The notes under the pieces: generated by a model
The model's database searches: none
What the model was told of the DNA's origin: nothing
The model's input: the letters and a program-made list of their open reading frames with translations, nothing else
In this document: positions 20,897 to 30,201 of the stretch, piece after piece
Numbering within the stretch: position 1 is the stretch's first letter
Layout of the letters: each line of letters begins with the position of its first letter
Assembly (NCBI GenBank): GCA_949126835.1
Contig: OX421505.1
Location: 6,890,587 to 6,954,586, forward strand
Length of the DNA stretch: 64,000 nt
Origin: Anisus vortex
Taxonomy: Eukaryota > Mollusca > Gastropoda > Planorbidae
Direction: 5' to 3'
Program-made: the position numbers and the translations under genes

Positions 20897-22316
20897 TAAT
20901 ACAGATGCCCTTAAGAGTTTAGATACAAGGCTAGAACATCTTCCGGTAGAAGATAAGGAGAAGATTATTGAGCTGGTACATGAAAATAGGTCAATGTTTA
21001 CAAATGTTCCCAGTAGGACACATGTCATAGAGCACGATGTAGTGTTAACCGAGGGTGCCAGGTCTATTAAACAGCATCCATTTGACCCCATCAGACCTGA
21101 GCATATTAAATTAGATGTAAAGTATATGTTAGAAGATGACATAGGAGAAAAATGTGATAGCAAATGGTCTACACCCTGTGTGATGGTACCAAAAGCCGAC
21201 AACACATTGCGGTTTTGTACAGACTTTAGGAAATTAAATAATTTGACAAAGACTGACTCGTATCCCATTCCTCGTATTGATGACCTCATTGATAAGATAG
21301 GTGATGCGACGTATGTGACAAAAATTGATCTTCTCTCCGCGTACTTTCAGATTTTTTTGACGCCACGGGCACAGGAAGTATCCGCCTTTGTGACACCTGA
21401 CGGACTTTACAGGTATAAGGTCATGCCATTCGGACTCCGTAATGCCCCTGCGACGTTTCAAAGGCTTATAAACACCCTCACTCGCGGTATCTTCCAGTGT
21501 AATGCCTACCTCGACGACATAGTGGTGTATAGTACAGATTTCAAGACACATGTCAGTCAACTACGACACTTGTTTGAACGACTGAATGACGCCAATTTGA
21601 CAATAAACCTGGCTAAGAGTCAGTTTGGACATGCCACTATCGAGTATCTTGGACATGTAGTGGGTGGTGGAAAGGTTAAACCAGTAAATGCTAAAATAGA
21701 AGCTATTCAGAATGTCCCAGTGCCACAGACAAGGAAACAACTCCGTAGTTACCTTGGAATGGCCGGGTATTATCGTAAGTTTTGCCAGGACTTTTCTACG
21801 GTAGCTTGCCCCTTAACTGACCTACTAAAGAAGAACAATCGCTTTGTTTGGTCTGACAAGTGCCAAAAGGCGTTTGATGAGTTGAAGTTAAGATTATCCA
21901 GGGCACCTATTTTGGTGACCCCGCGTTTTGATAGACCCTTTAAAATTGCAGTAGACGCGTGCGATACTGGGATGGGAGCGGTGCTAACTCAGCAGGATGA
22001 CCACGGAGAGGAGCACCCGGTGTGCTACCACTCACAGAAATTCAATATCCCTGAACGTAATTATAATACAAGTGAGAAGGAACTTTTAGGGTTGATCCTA
22101 GCGTTAAAACAGTTTGATTTCTATGTAAACAGCTCTGGGTACCCGATAGAAATACTGACCGACCACAACCCTCTGACTTTTCTCTCCAGGGTCAAGCAAA
22201 ACCAGAGGCTTGTTAGATGGAGCTTATTCCTCCAAGCCTATGACTTAAACATAAAACACCTGAGGGGTAGGGACAACGTCACAGCTGATACTCTATCTCG
22301 GGTGCTACATGATTGA
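20877..22316 (+). CDS. Reverse transcriptase-RNase H, copy 1
   Basis: A 479-codon open frame that continues the polyprotein in the +1 frame and overlaps the end of the integrase frame by 20 bp. It probably has no start of its own. RT motifs are in order: a substrate-type FCTDFRKLN block, VTKIDLLSAYFQI with the first catalytic Asp (D151 of this frame), YKVMPFGLRNAPATFQ, and YLDDIVVYS with D213 and D214. The connection has YLGHVVGGGK and LRSYLGMAGYYRKF. RNase H shows D360, E402, D429 and D471 in the expected order (AVDACDTGMGA, SEKELLGL, LTDHNPL, TADTLSR). All catalytic residues are present. RT is of the Ty3/gypsy type although it lies downstream of integrase. Confidence 0.95.
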   Translation: MQKVKLNNTDALKSLDTRLEHLPVEDKEKIIELVHENRSMFTNVPSRTHVIEHDVVLTEGARSIKQHPFDPIRPEHIKLDVKYMLEDDIGEKCDSKWSTPCVMVPKADNTLRFCTDFRKLNNLTKTDSYPIPRIDDLIDKIGDATYVTKIDLLSAYFQIFLTPRAQEVSAFVTPDGLYRYKVMPFGLRNAPATFQRLINTLTRGIFQCNAYLDDIVVYSTDFKTHVSQLRHLFERLNDANLTINLAKSQFGHATIEYLGHVVGGGKVKPVNAKIEAIQNVPVPQTRKQLRSYLGMAGYYRKFCQDFSTVACPLTDLLKKNNRFVWSDKCQKAFDELKLRLSRAPILVTPRFDRPFKIAVDACDTGMGAVLTQQDDHGEEHPVCYHSQKFNIPERNYNTSEKELLGLILALKQFDFYVNSSGYPIEILTDHNPLTFLSRVKQNQRLVRWSLFLQAYDLNIKHLRGRDNVTADTLSRVLHD

Positions 22317-23550
22317 CTGAATAACCCTATACTTCTTTTTCAGATCATCTCACTTATTCATTAAGAATGTGTCATGATAACCTATCATTCGTTTGAATTT
22401 TGATTATGGAATACCTATAGAATACTTGTATCATACAGAAGTCAAGTCTTTTGAAAGTATTAATAATTCTTATAATCATGTATAATATTGATGTTCTGAT
22501 ATATTTTAAATTCATTTGATTATGGAAAAGAAATTCCATTTAAATGTTGATGCATGATGCAATAAATATATAATATGCACGTATTTACTTGATATGGATG
22601 GATAAAAGTAATTGTCATCACATGCAATTAAGTGGGAAAACTTTGAGCTAGTTGATTTATTATTTTGTTTTATTTTAGTTAATGAATGGAACTAAATAAT
22701 AATATGTACAATTTTTATCTTAGAAAGAGATGTAATATCAATTGGTATAAATTAATAGATAATATTGGAAATCTATTGCTAAATTGTTATATCATGGCAA
22801 TAGAATGGGAAAAAACTAGTGGATATTCACTATGTTGTATATAGGTTGTTATATATTCCATATATCCGGGAATGGAGGGAAACAAAGGTACCTAAAGGTG
22901 TGCACTCATTCAACCCTGAACAATCTTTTATATTAAACTTTTAAATTTGCCAAAAACGCATAATAGTGGATTACATTTTAATATTTAGATTACTGTAGTA
23001 ATCGTAACTAGAGTGTATTTTCTCCTCGTATTTGAGAAAAGGGGAAGTATCATCATCTTAGGTATGAACCCTGTTAATGTCAAGTTGACACTGTAATTTA
23101 AAGGGGAAGTAACCTATAGTTTGATTCGAGTTACGTATTACTTATCTTTTGGTTTGTATATTAGAAGTAAACTGTTGAAAATTGACAGAGTTTGAGCAAT
23201 GTTATATTTGTTTAAATAGATTAAGACTTTTTGCAAATTTTTGGTGGAAATCCACACAACTGTACATAGTTAAAATAAGAATGACTAGAATATTTTTGAA
23301 TTATTTGTACTTGTTGAGACATTAGTTAATATTAACATTAACGGGGAAATATTTGTCCATCACGTTATAATCACAATTACCATTGGGTAGTGACACTTTT
23401 TATAATTTAGTTGTGCCAGTGAGCCATGTTTGCTTAAATTGTCTTATAATCTTCCATTGATTGATGGATGTTAAAACGATAGTGTTAAGTACGAAAAATG
23501 TACCATGTTGAGTATTACTTGGGTAATTATGGTACATTATTTCTTTCATT
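22317..23550 (+). other. Non-coding 3' region of copy 1
   Basis: About 1.23 kb between the RNase H stop and the polypurine tract. It has no frame above 70 codons and no envelope-like or transmembrane coding. The same sequence is present at 56333-57588 in copy 2 with few differences, so it belongs to the element. It is AT-rich in its first half and holds two GGGGAAGT motifs near 23040 and 23104. Confidence 0.8.
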
Positions 23551-23561
23551 GGGTGGGGGCG
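23551..23561 (+). promoter_or_regulatory. Polypurine tract of copy 1
   Basis: GGGTGGGGGCG abuts the 3' LTR and is the likely plus-strand primer. Identical sequence precedes the 3' LTR of copy 2. Confidence 0.75.
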
Positions 23562-24233
23562 TGTCATGTATATTGTTTTTCCAAGAATTGGAACACGCAA
23601 TGTTTATTCTCCTCTCTCTCTCTTTTCTTACTACACACAATATTAGGACGTTTAGTAGGAAAACGAAAGGTTCTAGGTAATGCTGGGATTCTGTGTTGAT
23701 CTCAAATTCTCAGAGTCTGGGAACGACTCATTATTTAATAGGGGAAGTTCCTATCGTTTTTGTTATGAGTTTTGTAATGATACCATGATTTTCACCCCTA
23801 CTGGTAATGGGTCTATCCCTTGCACCACCCGGATAGTATTTAATGATTTGTTTTGTCTGAAAGACAGAGAGTTTCATAATATGTTCCTTTGAACGTTTGT
23901 GTTTGCACTATTTTATTCTAACTGTACATAATAGATATATTGTATATATTGAACATACCACCTGAAATAAACTATCAACAACAGTTACACTGAAGCTTCT
24001 TTGTCAAGTTACTATCCTATTGTGTTGTATACATTACTATAAGATTTATCTACTACCATAATTTACAAGAAAGGAAATGTTGGAATACAAATACTGAATT
24101 TGTGCCCAGGACTATAAGAAGAGTTCGTGTAATACTGAAACAAATACTAATAATTAAAGTCTCCCCTAGGACTAACGAGAATTATCAGCAAGATCTACAC
24201 AGCTCTGGCCACAAGGGGATTGTGGACGTAACA
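23562..24233 (+). repeat. 3' LTR of copy 1
   Basis: 672 bp. By eye it differs from the 5' LTR only at one site (GTTTCATAATATG against GTTTCAAAATATG). AATAAA is at 23966-23971. Confidence 0.96.
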
Positions 24234-24237
24234 GTAT

Positions 24238-24736
24238 GTCTGTTGAAATTACATGTATTCTTCTTGTGACTGTGTTATTTGACAACTGTAAGTCTTGTAT
24301 TGCTGAGACAATCTCACGTTTGTTAGAAAATCCATCAAACAAACAATCGGTACCAGTCAAAAATAGTTCCTTAAACAACTCACCATCAATTAAAGGTTTC
24401 TTCTTTTTTGCGAGCATGTGAGATATTTTGAAAGTAGCAATGGTGGCCTTTTTAGAATTTTCCACATGTCTAGTGAAAACAGTCTGTTGTGCTCTTAGAC
24501 TTGATTTTAGAGTACAAATTTTTTTCTTTCTTACTTCAGATTTAAGAGGATAATTCACATTAAACGTGCCATGATTTGTCTGAAAGTGTCGTTCAACGTT
24601 ATGTTTTTTTTTCTGCACTGCAATGCTACTACCACAACAAACAAACGCGTTTATTTTTCAAATTAACGAAACAATATGATTCCTCCCAGTCAGTGTTAAA
24701 ATTATAGGTTCGTTGTCTTTTACTTGGTCCGATCAT
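24238..24736 (-). pseudogene. hAT transposase, 5' part (BED finger)
   Basis: The minus-strand ATG at 24736 starts MIGPSKRQRTYNFNTDWEES, followed by a BED-type zinc finger: a cysteine pair near 24640 and HNVERHFQTNH. Then come a KSELRKKK-like linker, SLRAQQTVFTRHV, FKISHMLAKKKKPLIDGE and LQLSNNTVTRRI, all family-typical N-terminal blocks. A frameshift near 24633-24645 lies within the finger. The 3' edge meets the retrotransposon at its GTAT duplication. The reading frame would continue exactly at 16538 if the insert and one duplication were absent. Confidence 0.88.
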
Positions 24737-25071
24737 TTTAGGGCTAAAATAAATAATTAAAACAATAATAATTGAACTACAATATAATATAAATGTTATA
24801 GCGCAAGTCTGTTCTGCATTATATGCATAAATATATTATAACAAGAACTATAACTATCTCCTCAATAATAATAGTTTATTAATAGATCATCGCTTATGAA
24901 TACAATAAATTACGCACCTCGCTTTTAGTCTGTTAATTTTTTTTTTTTATAGATAACTCCTAATTCGTGTTTCGTCTGACGAACATGTCTCTTATCTAAC
25001 TGTCGCGACCCGAACAGGGCAGCAATCACAATGACAACAACGCGGTTCCAGGCGGAGAATGCTTTTTGCGC

Positions 25072-25246
25072 ATCACTCCATGTATACGCGGAAAACCCGA
25101 AGTGAGCCGATGATCGCAGATGCAATCAGAGTTATGTGCCTTGTGATTTAGCGCCTTCGGCGTTTATCGGATCAGTTCATGGCGTTCGTTCCATTCGTTC
25201 ACTTCGGGTTTTCTGCGTGTACAAGGTGTGTACAAGGAGTGATGTG
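25072..25246. repeat. Subterminal inverted repeat in the hAT
   Basis: The segment 25072-25107 (GCATCACTCCATGTA... to CCCGAAGTGAGC) is repeated in inverse orientation at 25197-25246 with an extra 11-bp insertion in the second arm. The near 36-bp arms are separated by about 90 bp and could form a long hairpin close to the transposon right end. Confidence 0.7.
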
Positions 25247-25516
25247 CAAATTGCACTAGCCGTTCCAGGCTAGCGTAAATAGTGCAGTCTGGCTCGCCGC
25301 TAGACAAGTTGGCACAAGTATCGAACATATTTAATAAACCTAGGCAGTCAAAAAAAAAAGTAAAACTCTAACATGAATAAAAATAAATCAAATTTTAAAA
25401 TAATGTTTATGAAAAAAATTATGTCTCTGTCGAATAGGGAGAGGCGGGCACATACGAATCGTTCCGCAGGCGCCATGGCGCCCGCGGGCACAGGGTTGGG
25501 AACCTCTGCTCTAGGG

Positions 25517-26000
25517 CTTCGCGGAGGCGCTTTTCAATCCTAGAGTCGTTCGGACAGCCAATCTACAGAGCTTTCGATTGGACGCCAGCCGGATCTGTGC
25601 AAGCCGTATCATTTGTTTTTATCCCTAGCCTTCTATTAATGTAGAAGTCTTATACGACGGGGACCGTATACGCACATTGGCCCGTGGCACAGTCGATTGC
25701 TCGATTCGTGCTCACTGAAGAGGCCTCATCAACCTACAGAGCGTTCGGTTGGCAACCCGAGAGCAGGGTTGAGCGCGCATCTCTGTTTGGCGAATCTGGT
25801 ATTTTTATCCCTAAGTTGCTAGACAACCTCATTCGCCGGGGGACCTCGTGCTCGTGCAACGATGTGGGACGGACGGACGTGCGGCTTGCGGACTTGCGGT
25901 TTTTCCAGCTCATGTTCAATAGCTCAATTGAGGGTTTTATATGCGTGGGATTCGTTCAACTTCTCCCACCTGGTACTACTTAGTGTACTCCATTATATAT
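25517..26000. other. Unidentified GC-richer sequence right of the hAT
   Basis: This continues 14246-14880 across the hAT insertion. It contains an imperfect internal duplication: CTACAGAGC-TTCG-TTGG...TTTTTATCCCTA appears at about 25562-25630 and again at about 25733-25813. The 99-codon plus-strand frame 25684-25983 has no recognisable domain. Probably part of an old repeat. Confidence 0.4.
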
Positions 26001-26884
26001 ATTTTAGACGAGAACGTTGACACAAACAAACAAATATACCCAAAAATTTTTCTCGTTTAATATTATTAGATATATTATGTATATAATTTAATTTTTATTC
26101 CTTTTTATATTCACATTTCCCATATTGTTAAAGCATGTCTGAACCAATCTGAATTGATAAGTAAAAATAAAGCGTCTTATTTGTGGCTACTTATTTGTGG
26201 CTTTTTAAAAATTATAATTAATGTTTTTATAATTTGTCTAAACTTCACATTACAATGCATGTTTATTCGTGAACAATCCCCGTGATACACTTACCTGCAC
26301 AATATGATATAGTCATTCAATTTACATTTACATTGATGACCGTTATAAAGTCATTGATAAATATGACATGCAATCTTGATATTAATAACAGTTTATCAAC
26401 CGGCATTTATTAAATGGTTTCATTAAGTAATTGTTCTTTTTAAAGCCCTTAAAGCAGATTACAATATAGTGAAGCAAAAGATATTGTAATGGAAAAGAAG
26501 AGATGACCACAAAATACCTTTGTAGGCGTAACCTGAATAAGCCCCCCCCCCTGTAAAAAAGTAAATTATATACATTGTCATGTATCTTATTGTTAACAAT
26601 TTCTCTATTGTTTTAAACATATTTGATATGAAAGAAATGTATCGTATTATATTTGAACAATATTGGTATGATATTGCTTGACATTTCTATTATTAATTTC
26701 AGTCTCATCTTGATATTATATTAAGAATGAGAGAGAGAGAGAGATAAGTCGCAAATCTTTTATAAAATATTATATATATATATAACAGCATCAGACCTTT
26801 ACACAATCAATTTGAGTGCTTGGGAAAGGAATGGGTTGTCTGTCGGCAATCCAATTCCTTGTAGTTTGTAGTAAAAAAATATAT
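26001..26884. other. AT-rich intergenic sequence with simple repeats
   Basis: No gene seen. It holds a C9 run near 26543, a (GA)n run near 26730-26743 and a (TA)n run near 26770-26783. Confidence 0.4.
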
Positions 26885-27865
26885 ATGTTTCTAATGTCTT
26901 CTTTCCTTCTATATGTATCTCTTTAATGTTTCTAATGTCTTCTTTACTTCTATATGTATCTCTTTAATGTTTCTAATGTCTCCTTTCCTTCTATATGTAT
27001 CTCTTTAATGTTTCTAATGTCTCCTTTCCTTCTATATGTATCTCTTTAATGTTTCTAATGTCTCCTTTCCTTCTATATGTATCTCTTTAATGTTTCTAAT
27101 GTATCCTTTCCCTCTATATGTATCTCTTTAATGTTTCTAATGTCTCCTTTCCCTCTATATGTATCTCTTTAATGTTTCTAATGTCTCCTTTCCTTCTATA
27201 TGTATCTCTTTAATGTTTCTAATGTCTCCTTTCCTTCTATATGTATCTTTTTAATGTTTCTAATGTCTCCTTTCCTTCTATATGTATCTCTTTAATGTTT
27301 CTAATGTCTCCTTTCCTTCTATATGTATCTCTTTAATGTTTCTAATGTCTCCTTTCCTTCTATATGTATCTCTTTAATGTTTCTAATGTCTCCTTTCCCT
27401 CTATATGTATCTCTTTAATGTTTCTAATGTCTCCTTTCCTTCTATATGTATCTCTTTAATGTTTCTAATGTCTCCTTTCCTTCTATATGTATTGTATGTG
27501 AAGCCGGCTGGTCTAGTGGTTAGCACACCGGACTGTCAACCTAAAACCATCGGACAGGTCGCGGGTTCAATCCCTGCCACCGGCGGATCCCTGTCACCCT
27601 GCAGGAGTTTTGGGCCTGTAAACGTATTTGCGCCAGCAGGCAGCACTATGTTTACAGCAGCGCATAGAACTGTTCCCAACAGGAACGGGATATGCGCTAT
27701 ATAAATCTCATATTTATTTATTTATTTATATGTATCTCTTTAATGTTTTTAATGTCTTCTTTTCTTCTATATGTATCTCTTTAATGTTTCTAATGTCTCC
27801 TTTCCTTCTATATGTCTATCTTTAATGTTTCTAATGTCTCCTTTCCTTATATATGTATCTCTTTA
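26885..27865. repeat. 41-bp tandem array, about 18 copies
   Basis: Head-to-tail 41-bp units with core CTATATGTATCTCTTTAATG, followed by a TTCTAATGTCTCC-type pyrimidine-rich half. The array is split by a SINE at 27493-27726, leaving about 15 units left and 3 right. Units drift mainly at CTTC/CCTC and CTCC/CTTC positions. Confidence 0.95.
27493..27726 (+). mobile_element. tRNA-derived SINE, family B (Asp-like head)
   Basis: A 234-bp insert in the 41-bp array with a perfect 9-bp target duplication TATATGTAT (27484-27492 and 27727-27735). The tRNA-like head has an A box near GGTCTAGTGGTTAGCAC (27510-27526), a GTC in the anticodon position, and a B box GGGTTCAATCCC (27563-27574). The tail reads GCGCTATATAAATCTC and ends in TTTA repeats. 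Clean boxes and exact duplications suggest a fairly young insertion. Confidence 0.93.
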
Positions 27866-27889
27866 CATTATGTTCAACCTACATAAAGG

Positions 27890-28077
27890 AAGACAATCAC
27901 ATTCATTAAATACAAAATTGAAGAATTGGCCAGACTAGTGACAACTTAAATAAAGACAATCACATTCATTAAATACAAAATTGAAGAATTGTCAGAATAG
28001 TGACAACTTAAATAAAGACAATCACATTCATTAAATACAAAATTGAAGAATTGGCCAGACTAGTGACAACTTAAAGA
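27890..28077. repeat. 62-63-bp tandem repeat, 3 copies
   Basis: Three units starting GACAATCACATTCATTAAAT. The middle unit has TTGTCAGAATAG where the others have TTGGCCAGACTAG. A decayed partial fourth unit follows to about 28110. Confidence 0.93.
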
Positions 28078-28110
28078 AAGACGATCTACCGAATTGAAGA
28101 ATTCATGTCA

Positions 28111-28545
28111 CTCGTTATCTTTGAAAAGAATAAAATTATATTTTTCCAATCATAATAATTTTAATAAATAAAGTATTACCCCCATCCCATCAATGATTAT
28201 TTTTAAAGTGTCTGTAGTCGGGTGACTATAGTGAACTTATTCACAAAGTCTCTCTTAGTTAAATAGGCTTGTATTACATAAAGCATTGATAGTTTTGTTA
28301 TAATACAAATTGTTTTTTTTTGTCCCATGCATTGTGAATAAATAAACACAACTTATATAGAACATTTCTCGGATTTTGAATTATTGCTTGTGTTTTCTTA
28401 CTATGCCATGGTTATCTTATCTTATATTTTATTGAGGCCAGACTGTGGTTTGAAACTTACTAGGTGAGTGCTGTAGTTTGAAGACTACGAACACTGGTGG
28501 TATATAATAAATAAATATATATTTCAAAAATTACCTGTTGGACCA
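28111..28545. other. AT-rich intergenic sequence
   Basis: No supported gene or repeat. Confidence 0.35.
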
Positions 28546-28549
28546 AATT

Positions 28550-28790
28550 AATCATAGGGCCGGTGTAGCAGCGTTCACCGGTTTCTATTGTCACGGCATA
28601 CTAGGGGATTGTCTGGCCATTACAATGCCCAATCGCCTTACTCTACCAAAAGTCTAATGTCACGTACCTATCAGAGCTGTGTAGACTCTAGGACACCGTC
28701 CATTCCCGGGAAAAAAAATTAGCCTTCACCAAGATTTGAACCCAGAATATAACTATATAGTCCCCCATTTGAACAGCCCACCGGATCATT
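28550..28790 (-). mobile_element. tRNA-derived SINE, family A, eroded minus copy
   Basis: Minus-strand order matches the copies at 6345-6625 and 13990-14245: a B-box-like GGGTTCAAATC (about 28732-28742), GTGAAGGCTAA, a GGGAATGG block, GGCCA and CGGTGAACGCTG. The A-box part (28745-28790) is badly eroded. Confidence 0.6.
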
Positions 28791-28959
28791 CCATAAAGAT
28801 AAAAATGTGTTTAAAGTTTGTGGGTAAACTAACAAACAAAAAAGTGGCATTAGTCAATATATTAATTACATCAGTAAAAGTATTATATCAACCAACTGAT
28901 AACCTGTTTAGTTGTTGGCTACAATACAGATCCAAGAAAGATGCTTATTCTAGTATAGG

Positions 28960-30100
28960 CAGTGCTTTTTTGTGACGGTACGCACCGGTACGGCGTACCG
29001 GCACCTTTTTTAATGTGGGGAAAAAATATTACTTTTCTTGAATTTTAACGTTTATTATTAATTTATTATATTATTCATTTGTTAAAACTGAATTATTTTA
29101 AAATTGCGCGCAATAAGAATTAAAATATAAAATGCGAAACATCTTTTCGCACACACTCGTAATGTTACGTCACTGGTTATTAACCCATTTCCGATCATAC
29201 TTGTTTTTAAGACGTAGGCCTAATGCTTTTCAAATTTCAAAATTTAATTTAATAATTTAGACTTAAAGAAATTAAAACGAGCGTAGTTAGAAATTGATAA
29301 TTTAAGTAATAATTATTTCTTAGCCCACTTTGGAAATGAAGAAAATTTCTGATTTCTTTTCGCGATTGAATGCTGTTTCGAAAGGGACTTTGCTGGTAAG
29401 TAAGAAAACCAGAGTCACTGAAGAAATAACGGCAGAAGCCAATGTCACAGAAGAAACCCGAATGGAACTATCGGAACCAACGCCGCCAGATATCGTTCTT
29501 GGTTCCTCTGTTACTTTTGAACAACTGCAGCCTGCAGATGTTGACTGGCTTACCTGCTGGACTTTAGATCAAAGAAATTATTTCCTTGTGAAATATGATT
29601 GGCTATATATCCATAATAAAAAACTTAGTTGTATCAGTTGCATCCCTTGCAGAAAAGTTGGCAATCTCGGAGTCGAGGCAAAGATGTGAGTAAAGGTATC
29701 GAACGAATGGACCGACAATAAAATAACTAACTTCGGTACTAATCGACAACAACAGCTTATGTCTTTAAAGTAATTATTCGATCATAAAGAAACTGCGGCA
29801 CACATAGCTGCGCTTAAGATCCTAAAAGAAGCCGAGGCAGCACCTATTGAGAACGTGTTGTTAAAGGCATAAACTCGTGAAAATCGTAACTGCAAAGATT
29901 TTTCGTACAGCTTATAAAGTAGCCAAAGAAAACCAATCGTTTCATAATTTCGAATCTGAAATAGATTTGCAAGAACTAAACGGAGTTGAGATGGGTCGTA
30001 TTTTTCATTCAACCAATGCTTGCATAAATATATAGTGAATCACATTAGTTGTGAAATGAGAAAAAATTGTTCCAAGAAATTGTACAGATATGTATACCAA
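28960..30100 (+). pseudogene. KIAA1586/ZNF862-like hAT transposase, truncated
   Basis: A hAT-type terminus CAGTGCTTTTTTGTGACGG starts at 28960 and is followed by overlapping GGTACGC/GCGTACC dyads. The plus-strand coding remnant starts at ATG 29330 (MEMKKISDFFSRLN). It continues through DVDWLTCWTLDQRNYFLVKYDWLY, a TTF-type cysteine cluster (SCISCIPC), NGKITNFG-like and FDHKETAAHIAALKIL blocks, then KIFRTAYKVAKENQSF and DLQELNGVEMGRI, ending near NHISCEMRK at about 30060. These are N-terminal blocks of KIAA1586/ZNF862-type hAT-derived proteins. Frameshifts and stops (29687, about 29770, about 29870, about 30032) disable it. The catalytic half and the right terminus are missing; the satellite begins about 100 bp later. 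Confidence 0.75.
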
Positions 30101-30201
30101 AAACATTTGACATTAATATTAATAGTGGTATACATTTTTTTTCTTGTGTTATTTCTAAACTTGGATTACACCATACTGAATTGGAAACTTGTTACAACAC
30201 T

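Larger units (their letters stand above)
16543..24233 (+). mobile_element. Gmr1-like Ty3/gypsy LTR retrotransposon, copy 1
   Basis: A complete 7,691-bp element. It has 672-bp LTRs (16543-17214 and 23562-24233) that begin TGT and end ACA and differ at one base by eye, a leader with a PBS-like motif, gag-protease-integrase, then RT-RNase H, a 1.2-kb non-coding 3' region, and a purine-rich tract before the 3' LTR. The 4-bp duplication GTAT (16539-16542 and 24234-24237) marks insertion into the hAT transposase gene. The pol order PR-INT-RT-RH is unlike ordinary gypsy elements. No envelope-like frame exists. The near-identical LTRs suggest recent insertion. The only coding break seen is a 1-nt shift at about 20885-20894. 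Confidence 0.96.
14889..25508 (-). mobile_element. hAT (Charlie-like) transposon, interrupted
   Basis: The left end CAGGGGTTCCCAACC and the right end (inverse of CAGAGGTTCCCAACCC) are matching terminal inverted repeats with one mismatch near the tip, flanked by a perfect 8-bp CTCTAGGG duplication. Without the nested LTR retrotransposon and its 4-bp duplication the element is about 2.93 kb, normal for an autonomous hAT. It encodes a minus-strand BED-finger transposase (24736 down to 15201), now broken. The 5' untranslated side (24737-25508) carries a long imperfect inverted repeat (25072-25107 against 25197-25246). Confidence 0.93.

Noticed and set aside
22317..23561. Envelope-like gene downstream of RNase H
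   Set aside because: No frame above 70 codons, no signal peptide and no transmembrane coding in either copy, so the element is treated as a retrotransposon without envelope.
27501..27580. Functional tRNA-Asp gene
   Set aside because: The A and B boxes are good, but the acceptor stem does not pair, the sequence continues into a SINE body and tail, and the unit is flanked by target duplications.
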